64,000 nt of DNA, from NCBI RefSeq assembly GCF_001422325.1, contig NZ_LMMR01000002.1, positions 1 through 64,000 on the forward strand. Direction: 5' to 3'. The translations under genes and the position numbers were made by a program. The DNA comes from Leifsonia sp. Leaf264. Lineage in GTDB: Bacteria; Actinomycetota; Actinomycetes; Actinomycetales; Microbacteriaceae. Below, piece after piece: positions 1 to 8,730 of the stretch (positions are counted from its first letter, which is position 1; each line of letters opens with the position of its first letter). The notes below the pieces were generated by a model that worked only from the letters and a program-made list of their open reading frames with translations, did no database searches and was not told where the DNA came from.

Positions 1-86
1 ATTTGACATTGTGCACGCTGTTGAGTTCTCAAGGATCGGATGCTCCCCGCTTCACACCCCAAAAAGGCGATCAACTCGAAGGCAAC
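1..86 (-). other. 5' leader of an rRNA operon running left out of the window
   Basis: Read on the minus strand, the first about 45 bases contain the CTTGAGAACTCAACAGCGTG element that precedes the 16S rRNA gene in many actinobacterial rrn operons, where it takes part in pre-rRNA processing. The 16S gene itself would begin just left of base 1 and is not in the window. No coding sequence is seen here. The assignment rests on recognising this leader word and on the strong promoter immediately upstream. Confidence 0.8.
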
Positions 87-92
87 TTCTCT

Positions 93-120
93 ATCTTACC
101 CGTCTCGTTCTCGCTGTCAA
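93..120 (-). promoter_or_regulatory. rRNA operon promoter
   Basis: On the minus strand a perfect -35 TTGACA (115-120) is followed after 16 bp by -10 TAAGAT (93-98). This close to consensus a promoter is unusual in this GC-rich window and fits a strong rrn promoter feeding the leader at 1-86. Bases 121-402, between this promoter and apt, hold no gene that I can support. Confidence 0.75.
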
Positions 121-402
121 ATCGAGTGTTTCGCGCCGGATCGAGCATCCTGATTCGGACTGACTCGACCTTCGCGACTCGAAGCTTGACGCTTGCACGA
201 GAGCGGGTGAACCCCTGGACACAGATGTGGTCCGAAGACTTTTCGTCTGTGTGTTTCAGGGGGTGATCCCCACTTGAGGCCGGCGAGCACGATTCTGATG
301 AACCTTGGCGCTCTGCCGCACCTTTGGGGTGATGAGTAATAACTTACGTGGCGAGAACGGGGCTCGCAAATCTGAGACGCAGCCCGGGCGTGTCGGTCGG
401 TT

Positions 403-933
403 TCACGCCTGCAGGAGGCTGAATACCTCATAGTCGGCGAGCTGCTCACGGCCGCCGAGGCCGAGGAGTTCGAGGGTGACGGCGACGCCGGCGACCCGCC
501 AGCCCGCACGCTCGATGAGCCGGCACGCGGCCTGCGCCGTTCCACCCGTGGCGAGGACGTCGTCGATGACCAGCACCCTCGAGCCCGCGGGCAACTCGTC
601 CTCGTGAACCTCGAGGCTGGCGACGCCGTACTCCAGCTCGTAGGTCTCGGTGATCACCCGGCGGGGGAGCTTGCCGGCCTTGCGCACGGGCAGCACGCCC
701 GCTCCGGTGAGGACCGAGGCGCCCCCGGCGATGATGAAGCCCCTGGCCTCGAGCCCGCCCAGGATGTCGAAGCGTCCGGCGAAGGGCTCCACCAGCGCCT
801 CGCACATCACCCTGAAGGCTGCGGCATCCGCGAACACCGGTGTCAGGTCCTGGAACTGGATCCCCTTCTCAGGGAAGTCGGGGATCACGTGGATGCGGGC
901 GGATACCTGCTCGGCTGCACTCGGGTTGGTCAC
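403..933 (-). CDS. apt: adenine phosphoribosyltransferase
   Basis: Salvages adenine with PRPP to give AMP and pyrophosphate in the cytoplasm. The PRPP-binding motif [12 protein letters not shown] is intact near residue 120, and the family's N-terminal [17 protein letters not shown] segment is present. With the GTG start at 933 the protein has 176 residues, the usual length. An in-frame ATG at 993 would add 20 residues that look non-coding and match nothing in the family, so GTG is preferred. The gene diverges from purL across about 215 bp and shares purine metabolism with it. It ends upstream of the rrn promoter. Confidence 0.93.
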   Translation of the reverse strand: MTNPSAAEQVSARIHVIPDFPEKGIQFQDLTPVFADAAAFRVMCEALVEPFAGRFDILGGLEARGFIIAGGASVLTGAGVLPVRKAGKLPRRVITETYELEYGVASLEVHEDELPAGSRVLVIDDVLATGGTAQAACRLIERAGWRVAGVAVTLELLGLGGREQLADYEVFSLLQA

Positions 934-1055
934 GCAGTCAGGGTATCCCGCCCTCGAGGGCGGCCCACGGCCCGTCGGCTTCCGGGCTGTCACAGCACGG
1001 GTACCGCCGAGCGTCGACCACCGACCGCACGGGCTGGGGCGCGGTCTGCCGACGA

Positions 1056-1061
1056 TAGACT
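1056..1061 (+). promoter_or_regulatory. possible purL -10 element
   Basis: TAGACT lies in the apt-purL divergent spacer and would give a 5' untranslated region of about 80 nt before the purL GTG. No convincing -35 hexamer was seen, so this is a weak prediction. I did not recognise a purine riboswitch in the spacer. Confidence 0.3.
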
Positions 1062-1149
1062 GGGCCGGTCAGGCTGTCCCGCTGAGAACCACCCGTGCCA
1101 TGCGCCGGGCTCGTTCGACGCGTCCCCCTTCTTCTGGAGTTCGCCACCC

Positions 1150-3465
1150 GTGACCACTTCCTCCCCCGTCGTTCCCGTGCTCGACACCGTCGAGAACGCA
1201 GCAGCAACTCCCGACAAGGAGCAGCCGTACGCGGCTCTCGGGCTGAAGCCCGACGAGTACCAGAGCATCCGCGAGATCCTGGGGCGTCGCCCCACGAGCG
1301 GGGAGCTCGCGATGTACTCCGTGATGTGGAGCGAGCACTGCTCCTACAAGAGCTCGAAGAACTACCTGCGCCAGTTCGGCCAGAAGGTCTCACCCGCCAT
1401 GAAGAAGAACCTCATGGTGGGCATGGGCGAGAACGCCGGCGTCGTCGACGTGGGTGAGGGCTGGGCTGTCACCTTCAAGATCGAGTCGCACAACCACCCC
1501 TCCTACATCGAGCCGTTCCAGGGCGCAGCCACCGGCGTCGGCGGCATCGTGCGCGACATCATCTCCATGGGCGCCCGCCCGGTCGCCGTGATGGACGCCC
1601 TCCGCTTCGGCGCCATCGATCACCCCGACACGGCCCGCGTCGTGCACGGCGTGGTCTCGGGCATCTCCTTCTACGGCAACTGCCTCGGCCTGCCGAACAT
1701 CGGCGGCGAGACCTGGTTCGACTCCGTGTACCAGGCCAACCCGCTGGTCAACGCCCTCGCGGTCGGCGTGCTGCGCCACGAGGACCTGCACCTCGCCAAC
1801 GCCCGCGGCGTCGGCAACAAGGTGGTGCTGTTCGGCGCCCGCACCGGCGGCGACGGCATCGGCGGAGCATCCATCCTCGCCTCGGACACCTTCGCCGAGG
1901 GCGGCCCCACCAAGCGCCCCGCCGTGCAGGTCGGCGACCCGTTCGCCGAGAAGGTGCTCATCGAGTGCTGCCTCGAGCTGTACCGCGGCGAGCTCGTCGA
2001 GGGCATCCAGGACCTCGGCGCAGCCGGCATCTCCTGCGCCACCTCCGAGCTCGCCTCGAACGGCGACGGCGGCATGCACATCACCCTCGACAACGTTCTG
2101 CTGCGCGACCCGTCGCTGAACGCCGAGGAGATCCTCATGTCGGAGAGCCAGGAGCGCATGATGGCCGTCGTGCACCCCGACAAGCTCGAGGGCTTCCTCG
2201 CCGTCACGTCGAAGTGGGATGTCGAGACCAGCGTTCTCGGCGAGGTCACCGACACCGGCCGCCTCATCATCGAGTGGCAGGGCGGCGTGATCGTCGACGT
2301 CGACCCGCGCACCGTCGCCGTCGACGGCCCGGTCTACGACCGCCCGGTCGCGTACCCGACCTGGATCGACGCGCTGCAGGCAGACTCGGCATCCGCTCTC
2401 CCCCGCACCTCGGAGGGTCCGGCGCTCCGTGCCCAGCTGCTGCAGCTGGTGGGCAGCGCCAACCTGGCCGACGCATCGTGGATCACCAGCCAGTACGACA
2501 AGTACGTTCTCGGCAACACGGCGCTGAGCTTCCCCGACGACGCCGGCATGGTGCGCGTCGACGAGGAGTCCGGCCTCGGCTTCTCGGTGGCGACGGATGC
2601 GAACGGTCGCTACTGCCAGCTCGACCCGCGCCAGGGGGCGCGACTGGCGCTGGCCGAGGCGTACCGCAACGTGGCGGCATCCGGTGCCGTGCCCGTGGCC
2701 GTCTCGGACTGCCTGAACTTCGGCTCCCCGGAGAACCCCGAGGTCATGTGGCAGTTCTCCGAGGCCGTGACAGGCCTGGCCGACGGATGCCTCGAACTCG
2801 AGATCCCGGTGACCGGAGGCAACGTCTCCTTCTACAACCAGACCGGCGACGTGCCGATCCACCCGACGCCTGTCGTCGCCGTGCTCGGCGTCATCGACGA
2901 CGTCGCCCGCCGCATCCCGTCGGGCTGGCAGGACGAGGGTCACAACATCTACCTCCTGGGGACGACCCGCGAGGAGCTCGACGGTTCGGCCTGGGCCGAC
3001 GTCGTGCACGGCCACCTCGGCGGCGTTCCCCCGCAGGTCGACCTGCTCGGCGAGCAGCGCCTCGGTGAGCTGCTGCGCGCAGCAGCCGTCGAGGGCCTGA
3101 TCGACAGCGCCCACGACCTGTCCGACGGCGGCCTCGGTGTCGCCCTGTCGGAGAGCGTGATGCGCTTCGGCCTCGGCGCCCGAGTCTGGCTCGGCGAGAT
3201 CGTCGAGCGCGACGGAGTCGACGCGGCCACCGCGCTGTTCTCGGAGTCGGCCGGCCGAGTCATCGTGACGGTTCCGCGCGAGGACGACGTCAAGTTCCGC
3301 GGACTCTGCGAGGGTCGCGACTACCCGGTGCTCCGCATCGGCGTGACCGATGCCCAGCTCGGCGCACTCGAGGTGCAGGATGCCTTCACCATCACGATCG
3401 ACGAACTGCGCAGCACGAACCGCGCGCCCCTCGCCGACGCCTTCGGTCCCGTCGTCGGCTACTGA
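1150..3465 (+). CDS. purL: phosphoribosylformylglycinamidine synthase subunit PurL
   Basis: Catalytic subunit of FGAM synthase, which converts FGAR, ATP and glutamine-derived ammonia to FGAM in purine synthesis. At 771 residues it is the small PurL type, which works with separate PurS and PurQ; neither is adjacent here. Visible signatures are [11 protein letters not shown] near the N-terminus, [26 protein letters not shown], the ATP-site ESQERMM and the C-terminal [13 protein letters not shown]. The reading frame stays open far upstream, but homology begins after the GTG at 1150, which has GGAG 10 nt ahead of it. It overlaps the next gene by one base (TGATG), implying translational coupling. 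Confidence 0.96.
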   Translation: MTTSSPVVPVLDTVENAAATPDKEQPYAALGLKPDEYQSIREILGRRPTSGELAMYSVMWSEHCSYKSSKNYLRQFGQKVSPAMKKNLMVGMGENAGVVDVGEGWAVTFKIESHNHPSYIEPFQGAATGVGGIVRDIISMGARPVAVMDALRFGAIDHPDTARVVHGVVSGISFYGNCLGLPNIGGETWFDSVYQANPLVNALAVGVLRHEDLHLANARGVGNKVVLFGARTGGDGIGGASILASDTFAEGGPTKRPAVQVGDPFAEKVLIECCLELYRGELVEGIQDLGAAGISCATSELASNGDGGMHITLDNVLLRDPSLNAEEILMSESQERMMAVVHPDKLEGFLAVTSKWDVETSVLGEVTDTGRLIIEWQGGVIVDVDPRTVAVDGPVYDRPVAYPTWIDALQADSASALPRTSEGPALRAQLLQLVGSANLADASWITSQYDKYVLGNTALSFPDDAGMVRVDEESGLGFSVATDANGRYCQLDPRQGARLALAEAYRNVAASGAVPVAVSDCLNFGSPENPEVMWQFSEAVTGLADGCLELEIPVTGGNVSFYNQTGDVPIHPTPVVAVLGVIDDVARRIPSGWQDEGHNIYLLGTTREELDGSAWADVVHGHLGGVPPQVDLLGEQRLGELLRAAAVEGLIDSAHDLSDGGLGVALSESVMRFGLGARVWLGEIVERDGVDAATALFSESAGRVIVTVPREDDVKFRGLCEGRDYPVLRIGVTDAQLGALEVQDAFTITIDELRSTNRAPLADAFGPVVGY

Positions 3466-4118
3466 TGCCGCACCGCGCGGCCGGTCTCGCAGCCTCGGCG
3501 GCGCTGATCGCCGTGCTGGCGCTCACGGCCTGCTCCCCGTCGGCAGGCGCTGACGGCGGGGCGGCGACCGCTGCACCGACGCCCGGGGCGACGGCCGGCG
3601 AGGATGCCGCGGCATCCGATTCGCCACTGTCGTTCGCGGCGAATCCGCGCTTCGAGGACGGCAAGCGTCCGCAGATCGCCGACGGACTGATGGCCGACTC
3701 CCGGTGGACCCTCACCAGTCCCGACGACGGAACCGGTTCGTGGGGTTACACCTCCACCGACGGCGCGTGCACCATCACGCTCAGCCAGAAGATCCTGCCC
3801 GACTCGATGGTCGGACAGACCGACGACCTCGAGGCCACGCGCGCCTACCTCGCCGCGGTGCTGCAGGAGGACCAGCAGGTGATCGAGGATCGCGCCGAGG
3901 TGAACGAGTTCGCCGGCGGCGATGACCCGACCGAGGCGCTGCTGGTGAGCGCCGGCGGCCAGGACGGCTCGGCGTGGTTCGTGCTCCTGCGTGTGTTCAG
4001 CTCAGCCGATGCCGCCGTGGGCGTGAGTGGTCAGTGCGCCGCCGGGACCGATGTGCGCACCGCGATCGCCACGGCCGAGGGCAAGCTCGGCATCGTCGCT
4101 CCCCTCGCGGCGGGCTGA
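3465..4118 (+). CDS. putative lipoprotein of unknown function
   Basis: A 217-residue protein with a short basic N-terminus, a hydrophobic stretch and a lipobox LTAC placing the lipidated cysteine at residue 23, so it should be anchored to the outer face of the membrane. After the cysteine comes an Ala/Gly/Thr-rich linker of about 25 residues and then a soluble domain I do not recognise, with a WGYTSTDGACTITLSQ segment and a second conserved-looking cysteine near the C-terminus (SGQCAAG). It starts within the purL stop codon and ends 2 bp before the Nudix gene, so all three are probably co-transcribed. Confidence 0.8.
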   Translation: MPHRAAGLAASAALIAVLALTACSPSAGADGGAATAAPTPGATAGEDAAASDSPLSFAANPRFEDGKRPQIADGLMADSRWTLTSPDDGTGSWGYTSTDGACTITLSQKILPDSMVGQTDDLEATRAYLAAVLQEDQQVIEDRAEVNEFAGGDDPTEALLVSAGGQDGSAWFVLLRVFSSADAAVGVSGQCAAGTDVRTAIATAEGKLGIVAPLAAG

Positions 4119-4120
4119 CC

Positions 4121-4612
4121 GTGGCTGCCGTCGAGGACTACAGCGAGGCGTACGCCGGCGAGCACGGGCGCTTCGCCGTGATTCCGGCCGCCTACGTCGT
4201 GCTGCGCCGTGGGGACGAGGTGCTGCTGCAGCGACGTTCGGGCACCGGCTACTACGACGGGTACTGGGCCGCCGGGGCCGCGGGCCACGTCGAGCAGGGG
4301 GAGTCCATGCTGGCCGCTGCCGCGCGCGAGGCCCTCGAGGAGCTCGGCGTGCACGTGGAGGTGCACGATCTCGCGACGCTCACCGTGATGCACCGCACCG
4401 GAGGAACCGGCGCGGCCATCGACGAGAGGCTCGACGTGTTCTTCGCGTGCACGCGATGGACGGGCGACCCGGCCCTGCAGGAGGACAAGGCGAGCGACCT
4501 GCGCTGGTTCGCGCTCGATGCGCTGCCGGACCAGGTGGTTCCGCACGAGGTGGCCGTGCTCGAGGCGTGGCGCGACGGGACGTTGCAGCCGGTGACAGTG
4601 TTCGGGTTCTGA
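4121..4612 (+). CDS. Nudix hydrolase
   Basis: A 163-residue Nudix pyrophosphohydrolase. The Nudix box is complete: G-x5-E-x7-REALEELGV, in the pattern GX5EX7REUXEEXGU, at about residues 57-79. The substrate cannot be told from sequence; small Nudix enzymes of this shape act on nucleoside triphosphates or related diphosphates. The GTG start at 4121 follows the lipoprotein stop after 2 bp and leaves a normal Nudix N-terminus. The open frame upstream of it is a shadow of the lipoprotein gene. Confidence 0.88.
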   Translation: MAAVEDYSEAYAGEHGRFAVIPAAYVVLRRGDEVLLQRRSGTGYYDGYWAAGAAGHVEQGESMLAAAAREALEELGVHVEVHDLATLTVMHRTGGTGAAIDERLDVFFACTRWTGDPALQEDKASDLRWFALDALPDQVVPHEVAVLEAWRDGTLQPVTVFGF

Positions 4613-4631
4613 CGGATCCGTTGGGCGCTTC

Positions 4632-4653
4632 GGCCGCGCGCTGCGCGCGGGCC
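4632..4653. terminator. possible bidirectional terminator hairpin
   Basis: A GC stem GGCCGCGCG / CGCGC(G)GGCC with a 3-nt loop and one bulge lies between the convergent Nudix gene and the minus-strand gene at 4698. There is no T-tract, and the region is GC-rich, so chance pairing is possible. Confidence 0.35.
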
Positions 4654-4697
4654 TCTGCGAGCGAGCTCTGGGGCGGCCCCGGCGAGCGGCGCGACGG

Positions 4698-5105
4698 TCA
4701 GGCTGTCGCTCGGGCTATCACCACGAGAAGCGCCTGACCGTAGGCTTCGGCCGGCTCCGGATGCTCGAAGGAGCGCTCGGCTCCGTCGAGTTCGATCGTC
4801 ACCTCGAAGCTGTCGGGAAGCCGCCGCAGAGACCGGAACCTCGACCGGAGCAGTTCGCGCAGCTGGTCCTCGCGAGGCAGCCAGACCGCATCCGCCAGGG
4901 GAAGGGAGTCGAGCGCCCACTCCGTCGTGCCGTTGAAGCCGAGCACCGTGCCCGAGGGATGGTGCTGGGCCTCGATGGTCATCTCGCTCACGGTGAAGAT
5001 GTCGTCATCGAGGTCGGGGATGTCGATCTGGAACCGATCGCCCGATTCCGGCCGCCAGAGCAGGCCGGCGGTTCTGAGTTCGGCGGCCAGCTCGCGGGAG
5101 ATCAT
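4698..5105 (-). CDS. conserved hypothetical protein
   Basis: A 135-residue soluble protein starting MISRELAAELRTAGLLW and containing FTVSEMTIEAQ and WLPREDQLRELL segments. I recognise it only as a small actinobacterial family without a secure function; some database entries call similar proteins pilus assembly CpaE-like, which I would not rely on. The ATG at 5105 is chosen because the open frame upstream lies over the 5' part of the divergent GNAT gene and has no coding character. It has no obvious partner gene. Confidence 0.65.
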   Translation of the reverse strand: MISRELAAELRTAGLLWRPESGDRFQIDIPDLDDDIFTVSEMTIEAQHHPSGTVLGFNGTTEWALDSLPLADAVWLPREDQLRELLRSRFRSLRRLPDSFEVTIELDGAERSFEHPEPAEAYGQALLVVIARATA

Positions 5106-5192
5106 GTGACCATCGTGCCCGAGCGCCGCGACGCGCGATAGGGCGGCACCCGGATGGCGGTCGGACCGACAGCCATCTGACAGGATGGCGCC

Positions 5193-5723
5193 GTGGATCA
5201 GTACCCGCTGCGAGCCGCCATCGATGCCGACGTCGACGCCCTGCTGGCATTCTGGGCGCGCGCGGCCGAGAACGACTCCAGGCCGGCCGACAGCGCCGAG
5301 GCCGTGCGTCGCCTGATCGAGCGCGACCCCGATGCCCTCGTGGTCGCCACGATCGGTGATCGCATCGTCGGTTCCGTCATCGCGGGCTGGGACGGATGGC
5401 GCTTCCATCTCTACAGGCTCGCCGTCGACCCCGCCCTGCGCCGCCATGGAATCGGGCGCGCCCTACTGGCCGCCGCGGAGGCGCGACTCGTCGCACTGGG
5501 GGCGTCCCGTATCGATGCCATGGTGCTCGACGGCAACGATCTCGGCCAGCGCATCTGGCTCGCGGCCGGTACCACCGGCAGGACGAGTGGGGCCGCTGGG
5601 TCAAGCCGCTCTGAGCTGTGGCTCAGCCGGACCGGGTTCAACCCGCGAGGATGGCCTCGCTGCGTTCCCACAGCCGTGCGCCGATCACGGGATCGGTCGA
5701 CGCCCGGATGGGCTGTCGCCTGA
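5193..5723 (+). CDS. GNAT N-acetyltransferase with a probable C-terminal frameshift
   Basis: The first about 125 residues are a GNAT fold with the acetyl-CoA motif LYRLAVDPALRRHGIGRALL. After NDLGQRIWLAAG the present frame runs into an unrelated Arg/Ser-rich tail and stops at 5723, overlapping the convergent SDR gene by 86 bp. In the +1 frame from about 5570 the sequence reads YHRQDEWGRWVKPL and stops at 5614, which is the usual C-terminus of this GNAT group. One missing base near 5569-5571 (GGC TAC reading as GGTAC) explains this. It is either a sequencing deletion or a real truncating mutation. The GTG start at 5193 follows the weak -10 CAGGAT by 6 nt. Confidence 0.75.
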   Translation: MDQYPLRAAIDADVDALLAFWARAAENDSRPADSAEAVRRLIERDPDALVVATIGDRIVGSVIAGWDGWRFHLYRLAVDPALRRHGIGRALLAAAEARLVALGASRIDAMVLDGNDLGQRIWLAAGTTGRTSGAAGSSRSELWLSRTGFNPRGWPRCVPTAVRRSRDRSTPGWAVA

Positions 5724-6546
5724 TGGGCGCCCCCTGCGTCAGCAGGCTCGGCCCGAAGTACCAGCCGCTCCGGGCCGCGGGATCCGTCAGAGCCCGCACG
5801 ACCGGCCACGCGCCTCGGTCCTTGCCCTGCGCCCACAGCCCCTGCAGTGCATCACCGAAGCGCTTGCCGCGACTGGGCTCATTGACGCCGGGCACCCGAG
5901 GGCTGAGGCCGCCGACGGAGTAGCCGGGCTGCGCGACCAGGGCACTCGTGCTGCTGCCGGCGGCCCGCAGCCGTCGATCGAGTTCGAAGCCGAAGGACTC
6001 CACCTCGAGCTTGGACTGCGCATAGGCGGTCCAGGAGTCGTAGGCGTCTGTCAGCTGCAGGTCGTCGAGTGCCGAGCGGGTGAGCCGCGCGGCGATCGAG
6101 CCGAGCAGCACCACTCGTGCCCCCTTCGTGCGTTCGAGGGTGGGCAGCAACCGGTTCACCAGGGCGAAGTGGCCGAGGTAGTTGGTGGCGAAGACGAGTT
6201 CGTTGCCGTCGAGGCTGACCTCGCGATCGCGGGGCGGATGCACGACGCCGGCGTTGGCGATGAGGCCGTCGAGTCGGGGCAGCGCGGCGATGGCATCCGC
6301 CGCCGCCGCCACGGAGGCGAGGTCGGAGACGTCGAGGCGCAGGGTGCCGACGCTGGAGTGCGGTGCACGGATGCGGATGGCCCGCGCCGCGGCATCCGCT
6401 CGCTCGTCATTGCGACAGGCGAGGACGACCGAGGCTCCGGCCACGGCGAGCTGCGCGGCCGCGAAGAAGCCGACACCGGCGTTCGCCCCCGTGATGACGA
6501 AGGTCCTGCCGGACTGGGAGGGGATGCGGCGCGGGTTCCAGCTCAC
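5638..6546 (-). CDS. short-chain dehydrogenase/reductase (SDR) family protein
   Basis: A 302-residue NAD(P)-dependent oxidoreductase. It has the cofactor glycine motif TGANAGVG near residue 20, the NAG motif of strand 4 (IANAGVVHPP) and the catalytic Tyr-x3-Lys pair in YAQSKLEVE. The length and layout resemble the retinol dehydrogenase/WW-domain oxidoreductase-like branch; substrate unknown. The GTG start at 6546 overlaps the chorismate mutase stop by 4 bp (GTGA), and the upstream open frame is a shadow of that gene. It is probably translated with it. Confidence 0.88.
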   Translation of the reverse strand: MSWNPRRIPSQSGRTFVITGANAGVGFFAAAQLAVAGASVVLACRNDERADAAARAIRIRAPHSSVGTLRLDVSDLASVAAAADAIAALPRLDGLIANAGVVHPPRDREVSLDGNELVFATNYLGHFALVNRLLPTLERTKGARVVLLGSIAARLTRSALDDLQLTDAYDSWTAYAQSKLEVESFGFELDRRLRAAGSSTSALVAQPGYSVGGLSPRVPGVNEPSRGKRFGDALQGLWAQGKDRGAWPVVRALTDPAARSGWYFGPSLLTQGAPIRRQPIRASTDPVIGARLWERSEAILAG

Positions 6547-6896
6547 GAGGCGTCGCCGGCCGGTCCCTCGTTGCCCGCGGCGTCGCTGGCGAAGCGCTCG
6601 TGGTGGTGGATGACCTCGGCGACGACGAAGTTGAACCACTTCTCGGCGAAGGCCGGATCGAGGTTGGCGTCGATGGCCAGGGCCCGCAGGCGCGCGATCT
6701 GGCGCCTCTCGCGCTCGGGATCGGCTGCCGGCAGTTCGTGGGCGGCCTTCAAGCGGCCGACCTGCTGGGTGAACTTGAAGCGCTCGGCGAGCAGGTGCAC
6801 GAGTGCGGCATCGATGTTGTCGATGGACTGACGGATGCCGCCGAGCTCGGCGAGCGCCGCCTCGCGTTCGGGATCGGGCGACGTCTCTTCAGGCAT
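6543..6896 (-). CDS. chorismate mutase (AroQ type)
   Basis: A 117-residue all-helical chorismate mutase that would convert chorismate to prephenate for Phe/Tyr synthesis. The family pattern is visible: IRQSIDNIDAALVHLLAERF, then VGRLKAAHELPAADPERE, then the C-terminal helix FNFVVAEVIHHHE. An additional acidic N-terminus of about 15 residues precedes the domain. A -10 TAGGGT (6903-6908 on the minus strand) sits 6 nt before the ATG, so it may start from its own leaderless transcript in addition to readthrough from the sulP-like gene. Confidence 0.9.
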   Translation of the reverse strand: MPEETSPDPEREAALAELGGIRQSIDNIDAALVHLLAERFKFTQQVGRLKAAHELPAADPERERRQIARLRALAIDANLDPAFAEKWFNFVVAEVIHHHERFASDAAGNEGPAGDAS

Positions 6897-6907
6897 GTCT
6901 CGACCCT

Positions 6908-6947
6908 ATTACGAGTCGTCAGTGCGCATTACGAGTCGTCAGTGCGC
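6908..6947. repeat. 20-bp perfect tandem duplication
   Basis: The word ATTACGAGTCGTCAGTGCGC occurs twice head to tail (6908-6927 and 6928-6947). The second copy contains the stop codon of the SulP gene, so the first copy repeats the gene's last bases in the spacer. The duplication spans the -35/spacer region of the predicted chorismate mutase promoter. Confidence 0.9.
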
Positions 6948-8678
6948 ATCATCGGGCGCGTCACCGTATGCATCCTTCGCGGCCCCGGCCGCTACGAAGG
7001 CCTCGGCATCGGCCACGGCCTCCAGGACGGCGTCGCCGACCCACTCGGTGCTGCGGTAGACGTTCTCCTCACCGATCAGCTCCACGACGTTCTCATGCTC
7101 CAACTGGCGTTGCACGTGATCGCTGCTGACGACGAGCTTGAGGATGGATCCGCGCGAATGCAGCCGGGTCGCATATCCGCGCAGCACGTCGATGAGAGCG
7201 AGCCCGATCTCGTCGACGCCGCGCAGGCGGATGACCACGACGGAGCCCGTGCTCTCGGCTGTGACCATGGGGAGTCCGGCCGAGAACGTGGGCGCGCTGG
7301 CGAAGAACAGGCTGCCGTAGGGCTGCACGACGACGACCTCCGCGCGCGGAAGGGTTCCGGGTGCTTCGGTCTCGCGCATCCGTCGTCCCTCGGCGAATTC
7401 GAGCCGTACCACCCGCAGCCGATTCGACTGCTGCGCGACGTAGAGCACGATGCCGAGTCCCACGCCGACGAGCACGGCGAACTGCAACGGGATGACGAGG
7501 GTGAGCACGAAGGTCGTCGCCATGACGACGGTCTGCACTGGGCCGGTGCGCACGACGGAGAGGATCTTCGCCGGTTTGACCGTGGCGACGCCCACTGTGA
7601 TGAGAAGGGCGGCGAGGGCGGGCATCGCGACGTATCCGACGATCCCGGAGAGCGTGAGGATGACCAGGGCCATGACGCCGCCGGCGACGAAGAGCGCGAA
7701 CCGCGAGCGGGCGCCCGCCGCGACCACGAGCGCGGAGGCCGACATGGATCCGCCGACGGGAGCTCCCTGGAACAGGCCGGACAGGATGTTGCCCGCGCCC
7801 TGCCCGATGAAGTCGCGCGAGGCGTTCGCCGGCCGGCCGTTCTCGTTGCGGAATGCTCCTGACACCGCTGCTCCCTGCACGAGGCCGACGAGCGCCAGCG
7901 AGAGGGCGGGCACGAACAGGGAGACGACCTGGTCGAGGTCGGGCAGCACCGGCCCCGGCAGTCCGGATGGAACATCGGTGATGTCGCGCACGAGGGCGAC
8001 GGGCAGGCCGAGCACCTCGGTGAACAGCACGGCCAGCGCGGAGCCGACGATCACGGCGACGACCATGCCCATCGCCTTCAGCGGCGTGCGCCGCAGCACG
8101 ATGATTCCGCCGATGGTGATGAGCCCGACCAGCAGGGTCGGCCAGCTGATGTCGACGACGTGCAGCAGCAGGTCGAAGGTGCGCTGCAGACGACCCGCGC
8201 CCTGGCTGGAGTATCCCGTGAGATTCCCGAGCTGGCCGAGCACGATGTTGACGCCGACGGCGGAGATGAAGCCCGTCATGACGGCCGTCGGCACGAAGCG
8301 CAGGAGCTGTCCGCCCTTCAGGAGCCCGGCGACGATCATGATGACGCCCGTCAGCAGGCCGAGCGTGACCAGGGCTCCGGCAGGGTCCGGCCGGTCGAGG
8401 ATCTTCGCGTCGGCGACGACCAGCGACATCGCACCGGTGGCCTGCACCGCCATGAACGAGCTGCTGGTGAAGAAGGCGGCCCCCACCATGCCGAACAGGT
8501 AGGCGTAGAGGCCGGAGACCGGGTTGAGTCCGGCCAGGAGCCCGGCAGCGAGGCCGTCCGGCACGCTCTCGACGCCGAGAACGAGGCCGGCGACGGCGTC
8601 GCGTCCGAGGACGTCGCGCGAGAACCGGGCGCGAAGTCGCCGTAACGGCGTCCCCGTCGTCGGTTGCTGCTCGGCCAT
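6939..8678 (-). CDS. SulP family anion transporter with STAS domain
   Basis: A 579-residue SLC26/SulP permease: about 400 residues of transmembrane helices, including the N-terminal VLGVESVPDGLAAGLLAGLNPVSGLYAY signature region in which PDGLAAG and NPVSGLY are visible, followed by a cytoplasmic STAS domain (about residues 440-550, with VVVIRLRGVDEIGLALIDVL). The family moves sulfate, bicarbonate or other anions; the substrate is not evident. Start ATG 8678 is preferred over ATG 8696 because GGGAGG lies 5 nt ahead of it. No carbonic anhydrase or sulfur gene is adjacent to hint at the ion. Confidence 0.9.
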   Translation of the reverse strand: MAEQQPTTGTPLRRLRARFSRDVLGRDAVAGLVLGVESVPDGLAAGLLAGLNPVSGLYAYLFGMVGAAFFTSSSFMAVQATGAMSLVVADAKILDRPDPAGALVTLGLLTGVIMIVAGLLKGGQLLRFVPTAVMTGFISAVGVNIVLGQLGNLTGYSSQGAGRLQRTFDLLLHVVDISWPTLLVGLITIGGIIVLRRTPLKAMGMVVAVIVGSALAVLFTEVLGLPVALVRDITDVPSGLPGPVLPDLDQVVSLFVPALSLALVGLVQGAAVSGAFRNENGRPANASRDFIGQGAGNILSGLFQGAPVGGSMSASALVVAAGARSRFALFVAGGVMALVILTLSGIVGYVAMPALAALLITVGVATVKPAKILSVVRTGPVQTVVMATTFVLTLVIPLQFAVLVGVGLGIVLYVAQQSNRLRVVRLEFAEGRRMRETEAPGTLPRAEVVVVQPYGSLFFASAPTFSAGLPMVTAESTGSVVVIRLRGVDEIGLALIDVLRGYATRLHSRGSILKLVVSSDHVQRQLEHENVVELIGEENVYRSTEWVGDAVLEAVADAEAFVAAGAAKDAYGDAPDDAH

Positions 8679-8730
8679 GGACCTCCCGCCCGGCACCAGT
8701 CTGTCGGATGCCGGACTGGAGCGGAACGGA

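Noticed and set aside
3-266. A plus-strand reading frame at the left edge
   Set aside because: It overlies the rrn leader and promoter and has no coding signature.
403-993. Longer apt start at 993
   Set aside because: The 20 added residues are Arg/Pro/Gly-rich and unlike the family; GTG 933 gives the normal length.
1390-3114. A 574-codon open frame opposite purL
   Set aside because: Low-complexity Val/Ala/Asp/Arg composition, no family similarity, and purL is certain on the other strand.
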